Origin: Mucilaginibacter saanensis
GTDB lineage: Bacteria; Bacteroidota; Bacteroidia; Sphingobacteriales; Sphingobacteriaceae
DNA length: 64,000 nucleotides
Reading direction: 5' to 3'
Assembly: GCF_014200575.1 (NCBI RefSeq)
Contig: NZ_JACHBZ010000009.1
Coordinates: 1-64,000, forward strand
A program made the position numbers and the translations under genes. Below the pieces are notes generated by a model. The model worked only from the letters and a program-made list of their open reading frames with translations. It ran no database searches and was not told the DNA's origin. Position 1 is the first letter of the stretch. Each line of letters starts with the position of its first letter. Shown here piece after piece: positions 1 through 8,694 of the stretch.

Positions 1-27
1 CAGTAAATTTAATTATGCTAATCTAAA

Positions 28-84
28 GGAGGAACGAAGGATCTATCTGATGATTGGATTCTTCGCTATGCTCAGAATGACAAG
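28..84. repeat. Intergenic palindromic repeat, family 2
   Basis: An imperfect inverted repeat with arms GGAGGAACGAAGGATC and GATTCTTCGCTATGCTC, ending in AGAATGACA. The same element recurs at 34755-34813 and, in diverged form, at 42972-43046. It lies just downstream of the cyclotransferase gene, where a stem-loop could act as a transcript end, but there is no clear T-run. Confidence 0.6.
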
Positions 85-120
85 ATACTTTGCTTTGCAT
101 TTCGCAGTCACAAATAAATG

Positions 121-516
121 TTATTTTGTATATCTGCCCGACGCTATCTGCAACAAACCATCAACTGGTAAATTATAAACATAAACCCAGCATTCCACCA
201 CGTTGTTAATGGTTTCAATAGTTACTGGTACCCTGATAAATAAATTTGGTTGATCCTGGTTATCGCCAAAACCTTCATAATCATCAATAAATTCCAAAAC
301 CTTATCGGGCTCGTCCATCAGGTAAATGCTACCGTAAACATATTTATTGCCCTGCGGGTCGGCAATAACGCCGGGATATTCGCCCATATCATAAAGCAGG
401 CCTTTAAGTTTGCCATCTCCAATTAGCCGGCAATGTTTTTGCAAATAGGCAGCATAGCTGTTATTACCATTAAGCAGGGTGCCATAAACAAATAAATGCT
501 TGTTAATTTGTTTCAT
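121..516 (-). CDS. Gamma-glutamylcyclotransferase (GGCT/AIG2-like) family protein
   Basis: A 131-residue single-domain protein of the GGCT/GGACT fold, whose members release 5-oxoproline from gamma-glutamyl peptides or gamma-glutamyl amines in the cytoplasm. The signature FVYGTLLNG lies at residues 9-17 and the segment DDYEGF supplies the likely catalytic glutamate, Glu81. Length is usual for the bacterial family. It is divergent from a glutamine-synthetase-like ligase (130 bp between starts), so a gamma-glutamyl bond-forming and bond-breaking pair is possible. The substrate cannot be told from sequence; family membership is clear, the specific reaction is inferred. Confidence 0.85.
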   Translation of the reverse strand: MKQINKHLFVYGTLLNGNNSYAAYLQKHCRLIGDGKLKGLLYDMGEYPGVIADPQGNKYVYGSIYLMDEPDKVLEFIDDYEGFGDNQDQPNLFIRVPVTIETINNVVECWVYVYNLPVDGLLQIASGRYTK

Positions 517-646
517 TAAACAGCTGTTTTACAAACAAAGATAAGTGCAAATCCGTATCAATATATCTTAATACCGGAGGCAAGTTTTTATTGTTTACGG
601 CATTATAGCTATCTTGCTAACTTCAAAGCGCGTTATACTTTATACC

Positions 647-2005
647 ATGAACGAGGAACAGATCAAAGCATATTTAGAAGAAAATAACATCCAGAAAATA
701 AAATTTGCCTTTGCCGATATTGACGGTGTTTTACGGGGGAAGGTAATTCATCCTAAAAAATTTATTGACGGCCTGCAAAGTGGTTATGGTTTTTGCGATG
801 TGGTTTTTGGTTGGGATAGTAGCGATGTGTGTTATGATAATGTACAATTAACAGGCTGGCATACCGGTTACCCGGATAAACTTTGCCGCATTGATCTTTC
901 AACGCTGCGCAACATTCCGTGGCAGGACAATATCCCGTTCTTCTTAGCCGACTACAGCGATCCTAAAGGAGTTGATTTACCGGCTTGTCCGCGCAGTTTG
1001 TTAAAGCATATTACCAAACAATGTTCAGACCTGGGTTACCACGCCGAGTTTGCCCAGGAGTTTGAGTGGTTTAATTTCAGGGAAACGCCGCAAACTGTTA
1101 ACGATAAAAATTTCACCAATATTAATACCCTTACACCGGGTATGTTTGGTTACTCGATACTGCGGACGTCTGAGAACAGTGATTTTTACTATGACCTGTT
1201 TACCCTGCTTACGCAATTCAATATTCCGATTGAGGGGCTGCATACCGAAACCGGACCGGGGGTATATGAGGCTGCAATTATGCACGATGAGGTTTTAAGC
1301 GCGGCCGATAAGGCGGTGCTGTTTAAAACGGCCGTGAAGGAAATAGCTTATAAACACGGTATCATGGCATCGTTCATGGCCAAATGGACAGAAACACTGC
1401 CGGGCTGCAGCGGGCACATCCATCAAAGTTTATGGAGTACGGACAAAAGCCAGAACTTATTTTATAATGCAGATGATGAGCATAAAATGAGCGATCTGCA
1501 TAAACACTACCTTGCCGGGCAATTGTATTGTATGCCGCATATACTGCCTATGTACGCACCAACTATCAATAGCTATAAACGCCTGGTTGAAGGTGCCTGG
1601 GCGCCCACTACTATTACATGGGGTGTTGAAAACCGTACCACTGCACTACGGGTAATTAACACAACGCCTGATCTAACGCGGCTCGAAACCCGCATTCCGG
1701 GATCGGATACCAATCCTTATCTGGCAATGGCTGCCGCGCTTGCTTCGGGTTTGTATGGTATTAAAAATAAGCTGGCCTTAAATATTCCGCAAACTATAGG
1801 TAATGGCTACCAGGAAAAAAGAAACGGGGTACTGGCCACCAATTTGTATGATGCCGCTGTAAATATGCAAAACTCAGGTATAGCTAAAGAACTTTTTGGT
1901 GAGGGCTTTGTGGAGCACTTCACTCAAACCCGTTTGTGGGAGCACCGTCAATACGCCAAATACGTAACCGATTGGGAGCTGAAGAGGTATTTTGAGATTA
2001 TTTAA
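647..2005 (+). CDS. Glutamine-synthetase-family gamma-glutamyl ligase (PuuA-like)
   Basis: A protein of 452 residues when started at the ATG at 647; an in-frame TTG at 614 would add 11 unlikely residues. The family joins glutamate to ammonia or to an amine using ATP. An N-terminal beta-grasp segment (FAFADIDGVLRGK) is followed by the catalytic barrel: ETGPGVYEAA (metal-binding Glu), GCSGHIHQSL (GS-type His loop), NSYKRLVEGAWAP (ATP/substrate loop) and ENRTTALR/ETRIPGSDTNPY near the C-terminus. The size and the NSYKR motif resemble gamma-glutamylpolyamine ligases more than housekeeping GlnA, and the adenylylation-type tyrosine motif is not apparent. It is followed in the same direction by a kinase-like and a HAD gene. 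Amine specificity is an inference. Confidence 0.85.
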   Translation: MNEEQIKAYLEENNIQKIKFAFADIDGVLRGKVIHPKKFIDGLQSGYGFCDVVFGWDSSDVCYDNVQLTGWHTGYPDKLCRIDLSTLRNIPWQDNIPFFLADYSDPKGVDLPACPRSLLKHITKQCSDLGYHAEFAQEFEWFNFRETPQTVNDKNFTNINTLTPGMFGYSILRTSENSDFYYDLFTLLTQFNIPIEGLHTETGPGVYEAAIMHDEVLSAADKAVLFKTAVKEIAYKHGIMASFMAKWTETLPGCSGHIHQSLWSTDKSQNLFYNADDEHKMSDLHKHYLAGQLYCMPHILPMYAPTINSYKRLVEGAWAPTTITWGVENRTTALRVINTTPDLTRLETRIPGSDTNPYLAMAAALASGLYGIKNKLALNIPQTIGNGYQEKRNGVLATNLYDAAVNMQNSGIAKELFGEGFVEHFTQTRLWEHRQYAKYVTDWELKRYFEII

Positions 2006-2111
2006 ATTGGGTGAATTTAATCCGGATTCAGACAAAAAACAGACTATACAATTTGATTATTATTTGCACATTTGCAGCCGCAAATTGCAATTATAAACCA
2101 ATAACCAAAAA

Positions 2112-3149
2112 ATGGATTATTCCATCATTGTTAAAAAAGCATGGGAAGGTTATGATGCTTCAAAAACCATCAGGCTTATTGAAGATATCAGCGCCATGGT
2201 ATCAACCAACCATGTTTATCGCATCACTTTTGATGACGAGGATATCATTATTGCCAAACTATCCAACTTTGGGAAGTTTGAGCACTTTAAGGAAGATCAT
2301 CGTATTATTCAATCATTAGCAAATAACCTGCTTTATCCGTTTGAGAACCTGCTGGCACGCTCCCTGTTGAAAAATAACCGGGTGTATATTTACCATTATA
2401 AACATGGTAAAACAGACGCCTGGGTAGTTTTCTATAACCCCACACGCATATTACAGCGTTTACCGCGCCGGCTTGACGAAAGTCATATTAAAAAGCTTGG
2501 GCAGCAGGTAGGCAAGTTTCATAAAGCCTGCTCAAGGGTTAAAAACGTACTGCCTAAATCGTCAAAAACGCTTCGTACAGATATTTCTGCATTGATGCAC
2601 CAGTTAGAGGACAATGAAAAGGAATTTGGTACTGCCATGCAGGCCGATTTTTTGAAATACCATTGCGAAACTTTCCTGAAAAACCGGTCAAAGTACAATA
2701 TGAGCTCCTTCGAGATCATTCCTGTATTTATTGACTGGAATATTGGCAACTTCTCAGTTACCCCGAGCCTGGAGTTATATTCACGCTGGGATTATGACTG
2801 GTTCAGAATGAGTTATCGCGTACTTGATTTCTACTTTTTTAGTCGTGTGGTATCTGATGTTGGCGACCGCACGGTGTTTAGTTACGTGATTAACACGATG
2901 ATGGAAGACCGTTTCATTATTTTTTTAAAGGAATATCACAAAGTGAATCCGTTAACGGCCGACGAAATCAGATTTATGAAAGAAGCCTACCGCTTTTTTA
3001 TATTAAATTATGTGATTAAGGATGGTAAGCACTTTTTTAGCGAGCAATATGCCCAAAAATTACAGTCAGAGGCATTTAATGTGTATTTACCATCGGTCGA
3101 CAGGGATTTTGATGCCGAGAAAATCATAGAAGCCTTAAAATTAAAGTAG
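2112..3149 (+). CDS. APH/choline-kinase-fold phosphotransferase
   Basis: A 345-residue protein I read as an aminoglycoside-phosphotransferase-like small-molecule kinase. The loop FIDWNIGNFSV (about 206-216) matches the catalytic HGDxxxxN pattern with Asp208 and Asn213 kept but the His replaced. The following RWDYDWFR (Asp227/Asp229) fits the metal-binding DxD segment. The N-terminal lobe has beta strands (VYRITFDDEDIIIAKL) with a Lys that could contact ATP. It sits 106 bp after the GS-like ligase and 54 bp before the HAD gene, all same strand. The substrate is unknown; an amino alcohol or sugar is typical of the fold. Confidence 0.7.
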   Translation: MDYSIIVKKAWEGYDASKTIRLIEDISAMVSTNHVYRITFDDEDIIIAKLSNFGKFEHFKEDHRIIQSLANNLLYPFENLLARSLLKNNRVYIYHYKHGKTDAWVVFYNPTRILQRLPRRLDESHIKKLGQQVGKFHKACSRVKNVLPKSSKTLRTDISALMHQLEDNEKEFGTAMQADFLKYHCETFLKNRSKYNMSSFEIIPVFIDWNIGNFSVTPSLELYSRWDYDWFRMSYRVLDFYFFSRVVSDVGDRTVFSYVINTMMEDRFIIFLKEYHKVNPLTADEIRFMKEAYRFFILNYVIKDGKHFFSEQYAQKLQSEAFNVYLPSVDRDFDAEKIIEALKLK

Positions 3150-3203
3150 GCAATGGTGTAATATTTAAGCATATTGCGGCAATATTACACCAATACTAAA
3201 AAC

Positions 3204-4073
3204 ATGACACGCGTAGATAATTTTAAATCCATAATTGATAGGTATAAGGTTGTTTTTTTTGATGCTTTTGGTGTATTAAAAAACTATAAAGGTTTATTGC
3301 CTGGTATTGAACGTACCTTTGAGTATCTTGAACAGCAAAACAAGGAGTATTATATTGTTACTAATGATGCATCCCGCAGCCCGGCCCAACTGGCTGAGTC
3401 ATATCATATAAAAGGCCTGCACGCTATTACTCCTGATCATATCATATCATCAGGTATGTTGACCAAGGATTATCTTGATCTTAAAGTAAATGATGGTATT
3501 GTAGCCTACTTGGGTACTCCTGATTCGGCACATTATATTGATAGTTCGGGCTTGCACACTTTGCCGGTAAGCCAGATAGATGCCAGCAATATTGATAAAG
3601 TTAACGCCTTGATTTTTCTTGATGACGAGGGTTTTGATTGGTTTGCAGATCTCAATAAAACGGTAAATATATTGCGTAAACGTGCCATCCCGGTAATTGT
3701 GGCCAATACCGATCATGCCTATCCGGTAACCAAGCACGATGTATCTATAGCTATAGGCGGTATAGCCAGTATGGTGGAGAAAATTGTGGGCAAGGAGTTT
3801 ATCCGCTTTGGCAAGCCCGACTCGCAGATGTTTATGTTTGCCTATGATTTATTACGTGATCAGGGCCCTATCAGCAAAAAAGACATTGTAATGGTTGGTG
3901 ATACGCTGCAAACCGATATACTCGGCGGTAACAAATTCGGGCTTGACACTGTATTGGTGCTCTCGGGCAATACCCAGGCAGTTGATGCCGAAAACCGTAT
4001 CAATGCTACCGGCATAGTGCCCACCTATATCTGCGACTCGGCAGTGGTGGAGCATGGTGAACTTGGATTTTAA
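3204..4073 (+). CDS. HAD-superfamily class IIA (NagD-like) hydrolase
   Basis: A protein of 289 residues starting at the ATG at 3204; the upstream TTG at 3174 is less likely. The order of motifs is that of HAD class IIA phosphatases: FFDAFGVL (nucleophile Asp20), YYIVTNDASRSP (motif II), a C2 cap, then FGKPDSQMF and MVGDTLQTDILGGNKFG (motifs III and IV). The residue two after the nucleophile is Phe, not the usual Asp acid/base, which is seen in some class IIA subfamilies. It ends the GS-like/kinase/HAD gene set and may dephosphorylate the kinase product or a side product. The substrate is unknown. Confidence 0.8.
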   Translation: MTRVDNFKSIIDRYKVVFFDAFGVLKNYKGLLPGIERTFEYLEQQNKEYYIVTNDASRSPAQLAESYHIKGLHAITPDHIISSGMLTKDYLDLKVNDGIVAYLGTPDSAHYIDSSGLHTLPVSQIDASNIDKVNALIFLDDEGFDWFADLNKTVNILRKRAIPVIVANTDHAYPVTKHDVSIAIGGIASMVEKIVGKEFIRFGKPDSQMFMFAYDLLRDQGPISKKDIVMVGDTLQTDILGGNKFGLDTVLVLSGNTQAVDAENRINATGIVPTYICDSAVVEHGELGF

Positions 4074-4224
4074 GATCAATAACAAGGTTTCGTTTACCAA
4101 TCAGTTTATTAATATTAACCAGCATTAGCCGTTGGGTGCTTGCAATAAAGTATTAATTACGCTTGGTTCGGCTCATCTCTCAACAACGCTATTGGGAGTG
4201 ACAGAAGCATAGGGATGTGCGATT

Positions 4225-4256
4225 CCTTCCCTCGGGAAGGGTAGGTAGGGGTGTAA
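4225..4256. repeat. Short palindrome, family 3 (CCTTCCC/GGGAAGG)
   Basis: Arms CCTTCCC and GGGAAGG separated by two bases, followed by GTAGGTAGGGGTGT. A related element with arms CCCTCTCC/GGAGAGAGGG followed by TTGGGTGAGG sits at 60387-60420. These look like members of a dispersed GC-rich intergenic repeat family. The rest of 4074-4420 holds no gene that I can support. Confidence 0.5.
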
Positions 4257-4420
4257 ACCGTGCTGTCCAAGCTTTTTTGTTTTGCGTATAAACCAACCAT
4301 ACTGCTCCTGACAACCAATAAATTCTTTCTCCAACATCTTCAGATAATTAACGGGTTATTGTTAGTGGTTCTACCGTTCAAAAAATAAAAAATGTCTGTT
4401 TGACAAATAAATTTTTATTT

Positions 4421-4455
4421 TAAATGTATGAGTTACATTTATTTTTTTACTTTTG
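4421..4455 (+). promoter_or_regulatory. gal operon promoter with operator-like dyad
   Basis: A perfect dyad, TAAATGTA-N5-TACATTTA (4421-4441), lies six bases upstream of TACTTTTG (4448-4455), an exact match to the Bacteroidota -7 consensus TAnnTTTG. No good -33 TTTG is present at the usual distance, consistent with an activator-dependent or regulated promoter. The dyad occupies the -33 to -10 region where a repressor or activator would act. It is about 70 bp upstream of the galT start. The binding protein is unknown. Confidence 0.6.
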
Positions 4456-4524
4456 GATTAGCAAAGGCATTTAACCACATGCCCCGGCGCACCGTCGCCC
4501 GCAAACCTGAATTAATTAAACGTG

Positions 4525-5580
4525 ATGAATAACGAAAATTTTGATCTGAAAGAGCATCCGCACAGCCGTTTAAATATTTTAACCGGCGATTGGATATTGG
4601 TATCTCCGCACCGCACCAAAAGGCCTTGGCAAGGCAAGGTAGAAGCCACCCAGGCTGATGAAAGACCTGAGTATGACCCTAACTGCTATTTATGCCCGGG
4701 CAACAACAGAGCCGATGGGAGCGCGAATCCTGATTATAAAGGCAGCTTTGTTTTTACCAATGATTATTCGTCATTATTACTGAACACACCAGATGGAGGG
4801 CTTAATGATGATGAGTTGTTAGTGGCCAGCAGCCAGCGCGGTATATGCAGGGTGATCAGTTTTTCGCCCCGTCACGATCTTACGCTGCCCCAGATGGAAA
4901 CCGCCGATATCAGAAAGGTGGTTGACGTGTGGCAAACCGAATTTCAAAACCTGGCAACTTATCCCTGGATAAAACATATTCAAATATTTGAGAACAAGGG
5001 CGATATTATGGGTTGCAGCAACCCGCACCCGCACGGGCAAATATGGGCGCAAAACAGTATCCCGGTTGAGGTCGCTAAAGAAACCCAACAGCAAAAAACT
5101 TATTTTGAACAAAAAAACCGCAGTTTGCTTGGCGATTACCTAAAGCTGGAACTTAAACGCCAGGAACGCATCATTTTTGAAAATGAACATTTTGTGGTGC
5201 TGGTGCCATTTTGGGCAGTTTGGCCTTATGAAACCATGATAGTAAGTAAAAGGCATATTACCAGTATAATTTATCTTACTGACGATGAAAAGACAGCCCT
5301 TGCTGATGCTATTAAGCGCCTCACTGTAAGGTATGATAACATGTTTGAAACATCGTTCCCATACTCGTCAGGTATGCACCAGGCCCCGGTTAATATGGGC
5401 GAACATCCTTACTGGCACTGGCACATGCACTTTTACCCGCCATTGCTTCGGTCGGCAACGGTAAAAAAATTCATGGTAGGGTATGAGATGCTGGCCAACC
5501 CCCAGCGTGATATTACCGCCGAGTTTGCTGCCGAAAAGCTAAGAGGGTTGAGTGAAGTGCATTACAAATTAAGGGGATAA
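4525..5580 (+). CDS. galT: Galactose-1-phosphate uridylyltransferase GalT
   Basis: Class I GalT of 351 residues: transfers UMP between UDP-glucose and galactose-1-phosphate in the Leloir pathway. It shows the zinc-type CxxC (Cys54, Cys57), FSPRH (His117) and the catalytic HPHGQ (His168, His170), and C-terminal [13 protein letters not shown] at 4522 immediately precedes the ATG at 4525; I chose the ATG. galM follows within the same transcript; no galactokinase gene is in the window, so galK must be elsewhere if the pathway is complete. Confidence 0.95.
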   Translation: MNNENFDLKEHPHSRLNILTGDWILVSPHRTKRPWQGKVEATQADERPEYDPNCYLCPGNNRADGSANPDYKGSFVFTNDYSSLLLNTPDGGLNDDELLVASSQRGICRVISFSPRHDLTLPQMETADIRKVVDVWQTEFQNLATYPWIKHIQIFENKGDIMGCSNPHPHGQIWAQNSIPVEVAKETQQQKTYFEQKNRSLLGDYLKLELKRQERIIFENEHFVVLVPFWAVWPYETMIVSKRHITSIIYLTDDEKTALADAIKRLTVRYDNMFETSFPYSSGMHQAPVNMGEHPYWHWHMHFYPPLLRSATVKKFMVGYEMLANPQRDITAEFAAEKLRGLSEVHYKLRG

Positions 5581-5670
5581 GTATAAAACTAAATTTTAAA
5601 CCATCGGCTTACAAACAAGTTATTTAAAAACCTTGCGTTAATAATAATAATTTTAGCGGCATGCTTATAT

Positions 5671-6777
5671 TTGGCAGCCTGTAATCAATCAGCTGATAAG
5701 AAAAAAACAACTATGACGGATAGCACCCAAACCCCGGCCTCGGCATTTGAAAAAATAATCGATGGAAAACAAACGCATTTGTATACCCTTAAAAACAAAA
5801 ACGGCATAACGGCCACGTTCACCAATTATGGCGGCCGTATAGTAAGTTTACTGGTGCCGGATAAGGATGGTAAGCTCACGGATGTGGTTTTCGGGTTTGA
5901 TAGTGTAGAAGGATTTGAACTAACGGGAGATCGTTATTATGGTGCAACCATTGGCAGGTTCGGTAATCGTATTGCCAAGGGTAAAATCACAATTGATGGC
6001 GAAGAATACCAGCTATCTGTCAATAACGGCCCCAATTCCTTACATGGCGGTAAAAATGGTTTCCAGAATGTGGTATGGGATGGCAAACAAATTGATTCAT
6101 CAACGCTGGAGCTTACCTATCTTTCAAAAGATATGGAAGAAGGTTACCCGGGTAACCTTACAGTAAAAGTTACTTACAGCATTACCGATGATAACGAGTT
6201 TAAAGCCGATTATGAAGCCACTACCGATAAAACTACGGTAGTTAACTTAACCAATCACGCTTTTTATAACCTTAATGGCGAGGGTAGTGGTACCATTCTG
6301 GATCATATTGTGCAAATTGATGCCGATCATTATCTTCCGGTTGATTCTACGCTGATCCCAACCGGTAAAATTGAAAGTGTGAACGGTACGCCGTTTGATT
6401 TTGTAACGCCAACTGTGATTGGTAAAAGGATAAACGATGATAACGAGCAATTGAAAAGTGGTAAAGGTTATGATCATAACTATGTACTAAACCAGCACGA
6501 TATTACAATGCCTATAGCCACCGTAACCGGCGATAAAAGCGGCATAAAGATGGAGGTGTTTACTGAAGAGCCGGGGATGCAATTTTACAGCGGTAACTTT
6601 TTACAGGGTAAAAATATCATGAAACATGGCCAAAAAGATGAGTTCCGTACAGCGTTTGCTATGGAAACACAGCATTACCCTGATTCACCAAACCAGCCTC
6701 AGTTTCCATCAACAGAATTAAAACCAGGTCAGGTTTACAAAACACAAACACTATACAAGTTTTCGGTAGCTAAATAA
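5671..6777 (+). CDS. galM: Aldose 1-epimerase GalM, lipoprotein-type, start uncertain
   Basis: Galactose mutarotase family: FTNYGGRIVSL, GATIGRFGNRIAKG, SLHGGKNGF, NLTNHAFYNLNG (catalytic His) and the C-terminal FAMETQHYPDSPN with the general-base Glu. The listed TTG start gives 368 residues but falls inside a lipobox (LAAC). Reading upstream in frame to the stop at 5590 gives a full lipoprotein signal (basic stretch, then IIIILAACLYLAAC) with no ATG, GTG or TTG ahead of it; the first possible codon is ATT at 5593, 12 bp after galT. An internal ATG at 5713 would give a cytoplasmic 354-residue form. Product is probably a periplasm-facing epimerase, co-transcribed with galT. Confidence 0.9.
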   Translation: MAACNQSADKKKTTMTDSTQTPASAFEKIIDGKQTHLYTLKNKNGITATFTNYGGRIVSLLVPDKDGKLTDVVFGFDSVEGFELTGDRYYGATIGRFGNRIAKGKITIDGEEYQLSVNNGPNSLHGGKNGFQNVVWDGKQIDSSTLELTYLSKDMEEGYPGNLTVKVTYSITDDNEFKADYEATTDKTTVVNLTNHAFYNLNGEGSGTILDHIVQIDADHYLPVDSTLIPTGKIESVNGTPFDFVTPTVIGKRINDDNEQLKSGKGYDHNYVLNQHDITMPIATVTGDKSGIKMEVFTEEPGMQFYSGNFLQGKNIMKHGQKDEFRTAFAMETQHYPDSPNQPQFPSTELKPGQVYKTQTLYKFSVAK

Positions 6778-6784
6778 GCCATTT

Positions 6785-6878
6785 CGTCATTGCGAAGTAC
6801 GAAGCAATCTCTATGCTATGCAGAGCTAATATACAAGCCTGATCTGTCTATGTAAAGAGATTGCTTCGGGCAATGACG
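6785..6878. repeat. Intergenic palindromic repeat, family 1
   Basis: A roughly 94-bp inverted element beginning CGTCATTGCGAAGTACGAAG and ending GATTGCTTCGGGCAATGACG. Relatives are at 14401-14490, 26653-26718 and 32784-32866. It lies between the convergent galM and mocA-like genes, where its stem-loop may end both transcripts. Confidence 0.7.
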
Positions 6879-6917
6879 CGTTTTAGGCTCGCGTGTGAGG
6901 GAATGCTTAACGTCGCA

Positions 6918-7505
6918 TTAACGCCCGCCCAGCTGCTCATAATCTTCCATGGTGTCAATATCAATAGCTCCCATCGGAAAGCCTACAGATAAAACATCAT
7001 TCGGAAATGTTTTGATTAACTTTTTAGCACCCTCCTTACCTTGCAACATCAGTAATTGCGGAAAATAAGAGGCATCAAATAAAACAGGTACGCCCAGTGT
7101 GTTGCGGTAGGCACAGGCTATAATACCATGGTCACTTTCGGCCTTTTTTTCAATTAGCTGATATATCAGCAAAGGATCAACAAAGGGCTGATCGCAGAGC
7201 ATTAATATAGCAGATGAGATGTTGGGTTCAATCTTTAAAAGCTCTTGTATGCCCAAGCGTATAGATGATGACAAGCCTTCCTGCCATTCAGAATTATAAG
7301 CGATGTGTATGAGCTGGTCTGAAATGCCTGGGCGTATTACATTTTCATTGGCCCCCAATACCACCACCACGTTTTCGGAACATACCGAAGTTAGCGCCGT
7401 TTGAATAGCCCGCTGCAATAATGTTTGGCCCTGGTAAACAAGATTTTGTTTAGGGGTACCCAACCTGCTTGAGGAACCCGCCGCCAGTATAATTAACCCC
7501 GTCAT
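6918..7505 (-). CDS. MocA-like molybdenum cofactor nucleotidyltransferase
   Basis: A 195-residue nucleotidyltransferase with the N-terminal LILAAGSSSRLGTPKQ signature (NTP binding and Lys) and MLCDQPFVD for the metal-binding Asp. It matches the MocA/MobA-like family that attaches CMP or GMP to molybdopterin. The gene starts 7 bp after the xdhC-like gene, with which it is probably co-transcribed, and MocA plus XdhC is the usual pairing for maturation of xanthine-dehydrogenase-type enzymes. CTP preference is inferred from that context. Confidence 0.8.
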   Translation of the reverse strand: MTGLIILAAGSSSRLGTPKQNLVYQGQTLLQRAIQTALTSVCSENVVVVLGANENVIRPGISDQLIHIAYNSEWQEGLSSSIRLGIQELLKIEPNISSAILMLCDQPFVDPLLIYQLIEKKAESDHGIIACAYRNTLGVPVLFDASYFPQLLMLQGKEGAKKLIKTFPNDVLSVGFPMGAIDIDTMEDYEQLGGR

Positions 7506-7512
7506 ATCAACG

Positions 7513-8664
7513 CTAATTCAGGGTTTGCTTAATGATCTGCTCCTGATGACGGTTGTGGATCAATGTTCGGTAACGTAAAGATGTACCTGCCCTTTTTTTC
7601 AATACTGCCTGCATTTCAGCAATAATGGATAGGGCTATTTCATCCGCATTCTCTGACCCTATATCAAGTCCGGCGGGTCCATAAACACTTGTCAGTTGCT
7701 CATCAGTAATTTCCATTCCTTCATCTCTTATTTCATCCAGCATACGGTTCAGCCGTTTTTTAGGCCCCAGTGTACCTACATAAGGCAGTTGGAGCGGCAG
7801 CAATTGTTTTAATACGTGTCTGTCGTAATTATAGTTATGGGTCATCAGGATAATTACGGTGCGGTCATCTATCCTGATTTGTGATAGCGCATTTTCGGGT
7901 CTGGCCATAATGATCCTTTTAGCTAGCGGGAACCTTTCCGGTATGGCATAGTTGGATCGGCCGTCAATAATATAAATATGCCAGCCCAATACTGCAGCTA
8001 ATTGTACCAACGGTATGGCATCGTTGCCGGCTCCAAATATCACCAGCGAAACCGCTGGTTGCAGCAGCTCAATAAAACAGGTGAATTTATTGCCATACAT
8101 ATAAGTTTTAGTAACCGAATTGCCATGTACCAATACCTCTTTGGCATCAGCTAGCAACATGTCTTTTATCGTATCATCCGGAAAAATACCCCTAATGTGT
8201 TCATCCTGGGTTAACAGCAGGCAAGTGCCGGGCTGTGCGGCTTGTTTATCATTCACGGTAAACAGCGTGATAAGTACAACCGGCTCGCGTTTGCTTAAAA
8301 ATAGCTTAAAAAGCGCTATGGGGTGGTCTTGTTTGCCGGCTAATATAGGTTCAATCAGAATATGGATGATGCCGTTGCAGCCCAGGCCAACGCCAAATTT
8401 AGCATCGTCATCATCAGTAGTATCGTATGTAACAAGCATAGGTTTGTTCTGCGCCATTACCAGCCGGGCTTTGCGCAGCGCATCACCTTCCAGGCAACCA
8501 CCGCTGATGGCACCGGTAAGTTTCCCGTCCTCGGTGATCAGCATACGGGCACCGGCACGGCGATAGGATGAACCCTCTACGTGTACCACGGTAGCTAGGG
8601 CAGTTTGCTTGCCTGTTTCATCAGCTTTGTCAAAAGCGTGCACAATATCCTGTAGTTCTTTCAC
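7513..8664 (-). CDS. XdhC/CoxI family molybdoenzyme maturation protein
   Basis: A 383-residue protein with an N-terminal XdhC/CoxI domain (TALATVVHVEGSSYRRAGAR, GAISGGCLEGD) and a C-terminal Rossmann-like XdhC domain (VIFGAGNDAIPLVQLAAVLG, VYGPAGLDIGSENADEIALSI). Family members bind and sulfurate the molybdenum cofactor before insertion into xanthine dehydrogenase-type enzymes. No such enzyme is encoded here, so its client lies outside the window. It is co-directional with the downstream mocA-like gene. Confidence 0.9.
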   Translation of the reverse strand: MKELQDIVHAFDKADETGKQTALATVVHVEGSSYRRAGARMLITEDGKLTGAISGGCLEGDALRKARLVMAQNKPMLVTYDTTDDDDAKFGVGLGCNGIIHILIEPILAGKQDHPIALFKLFLSKREPVVLITLFTVNDKQAAQPGTCLLLTQDEHIRGIFPDDTIKDMLLADAKEVLVHGNSVTKTYMYGNKFTCFIELLQPAVSLVIFGAGNDAIPLVQLAAVLGWHIYIIDGRSNYAIPERFPLAKRIIMARPENALSQIRIDDRTVIILMTHNYNYDRHVLKQLLPLQLPYVGTLGPKKRLNRMLDEIRDEGMEITDEQLTSVYGPAGLDIGSENADEIALSIIAEMQAVLKKRAGTSLRYRTLIHNRHQEQIIKQTLN

Positions 8665-8694
8665 AATTGGTTATTAATTCTTTTTAACTGATCT

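Noticed and set aside
2011..2319. 102-residue frame overlapping the kinase start
   Set aside because: It is in another frame of the kinase gene, with no family resemblance.
8120..8566. 148-residue plus-strand frame inside the xdhC-like gene
   Set aside because: It is the complement shadow of a clear XdhC/CoxI protein, with serine-rich, low-information sequence.
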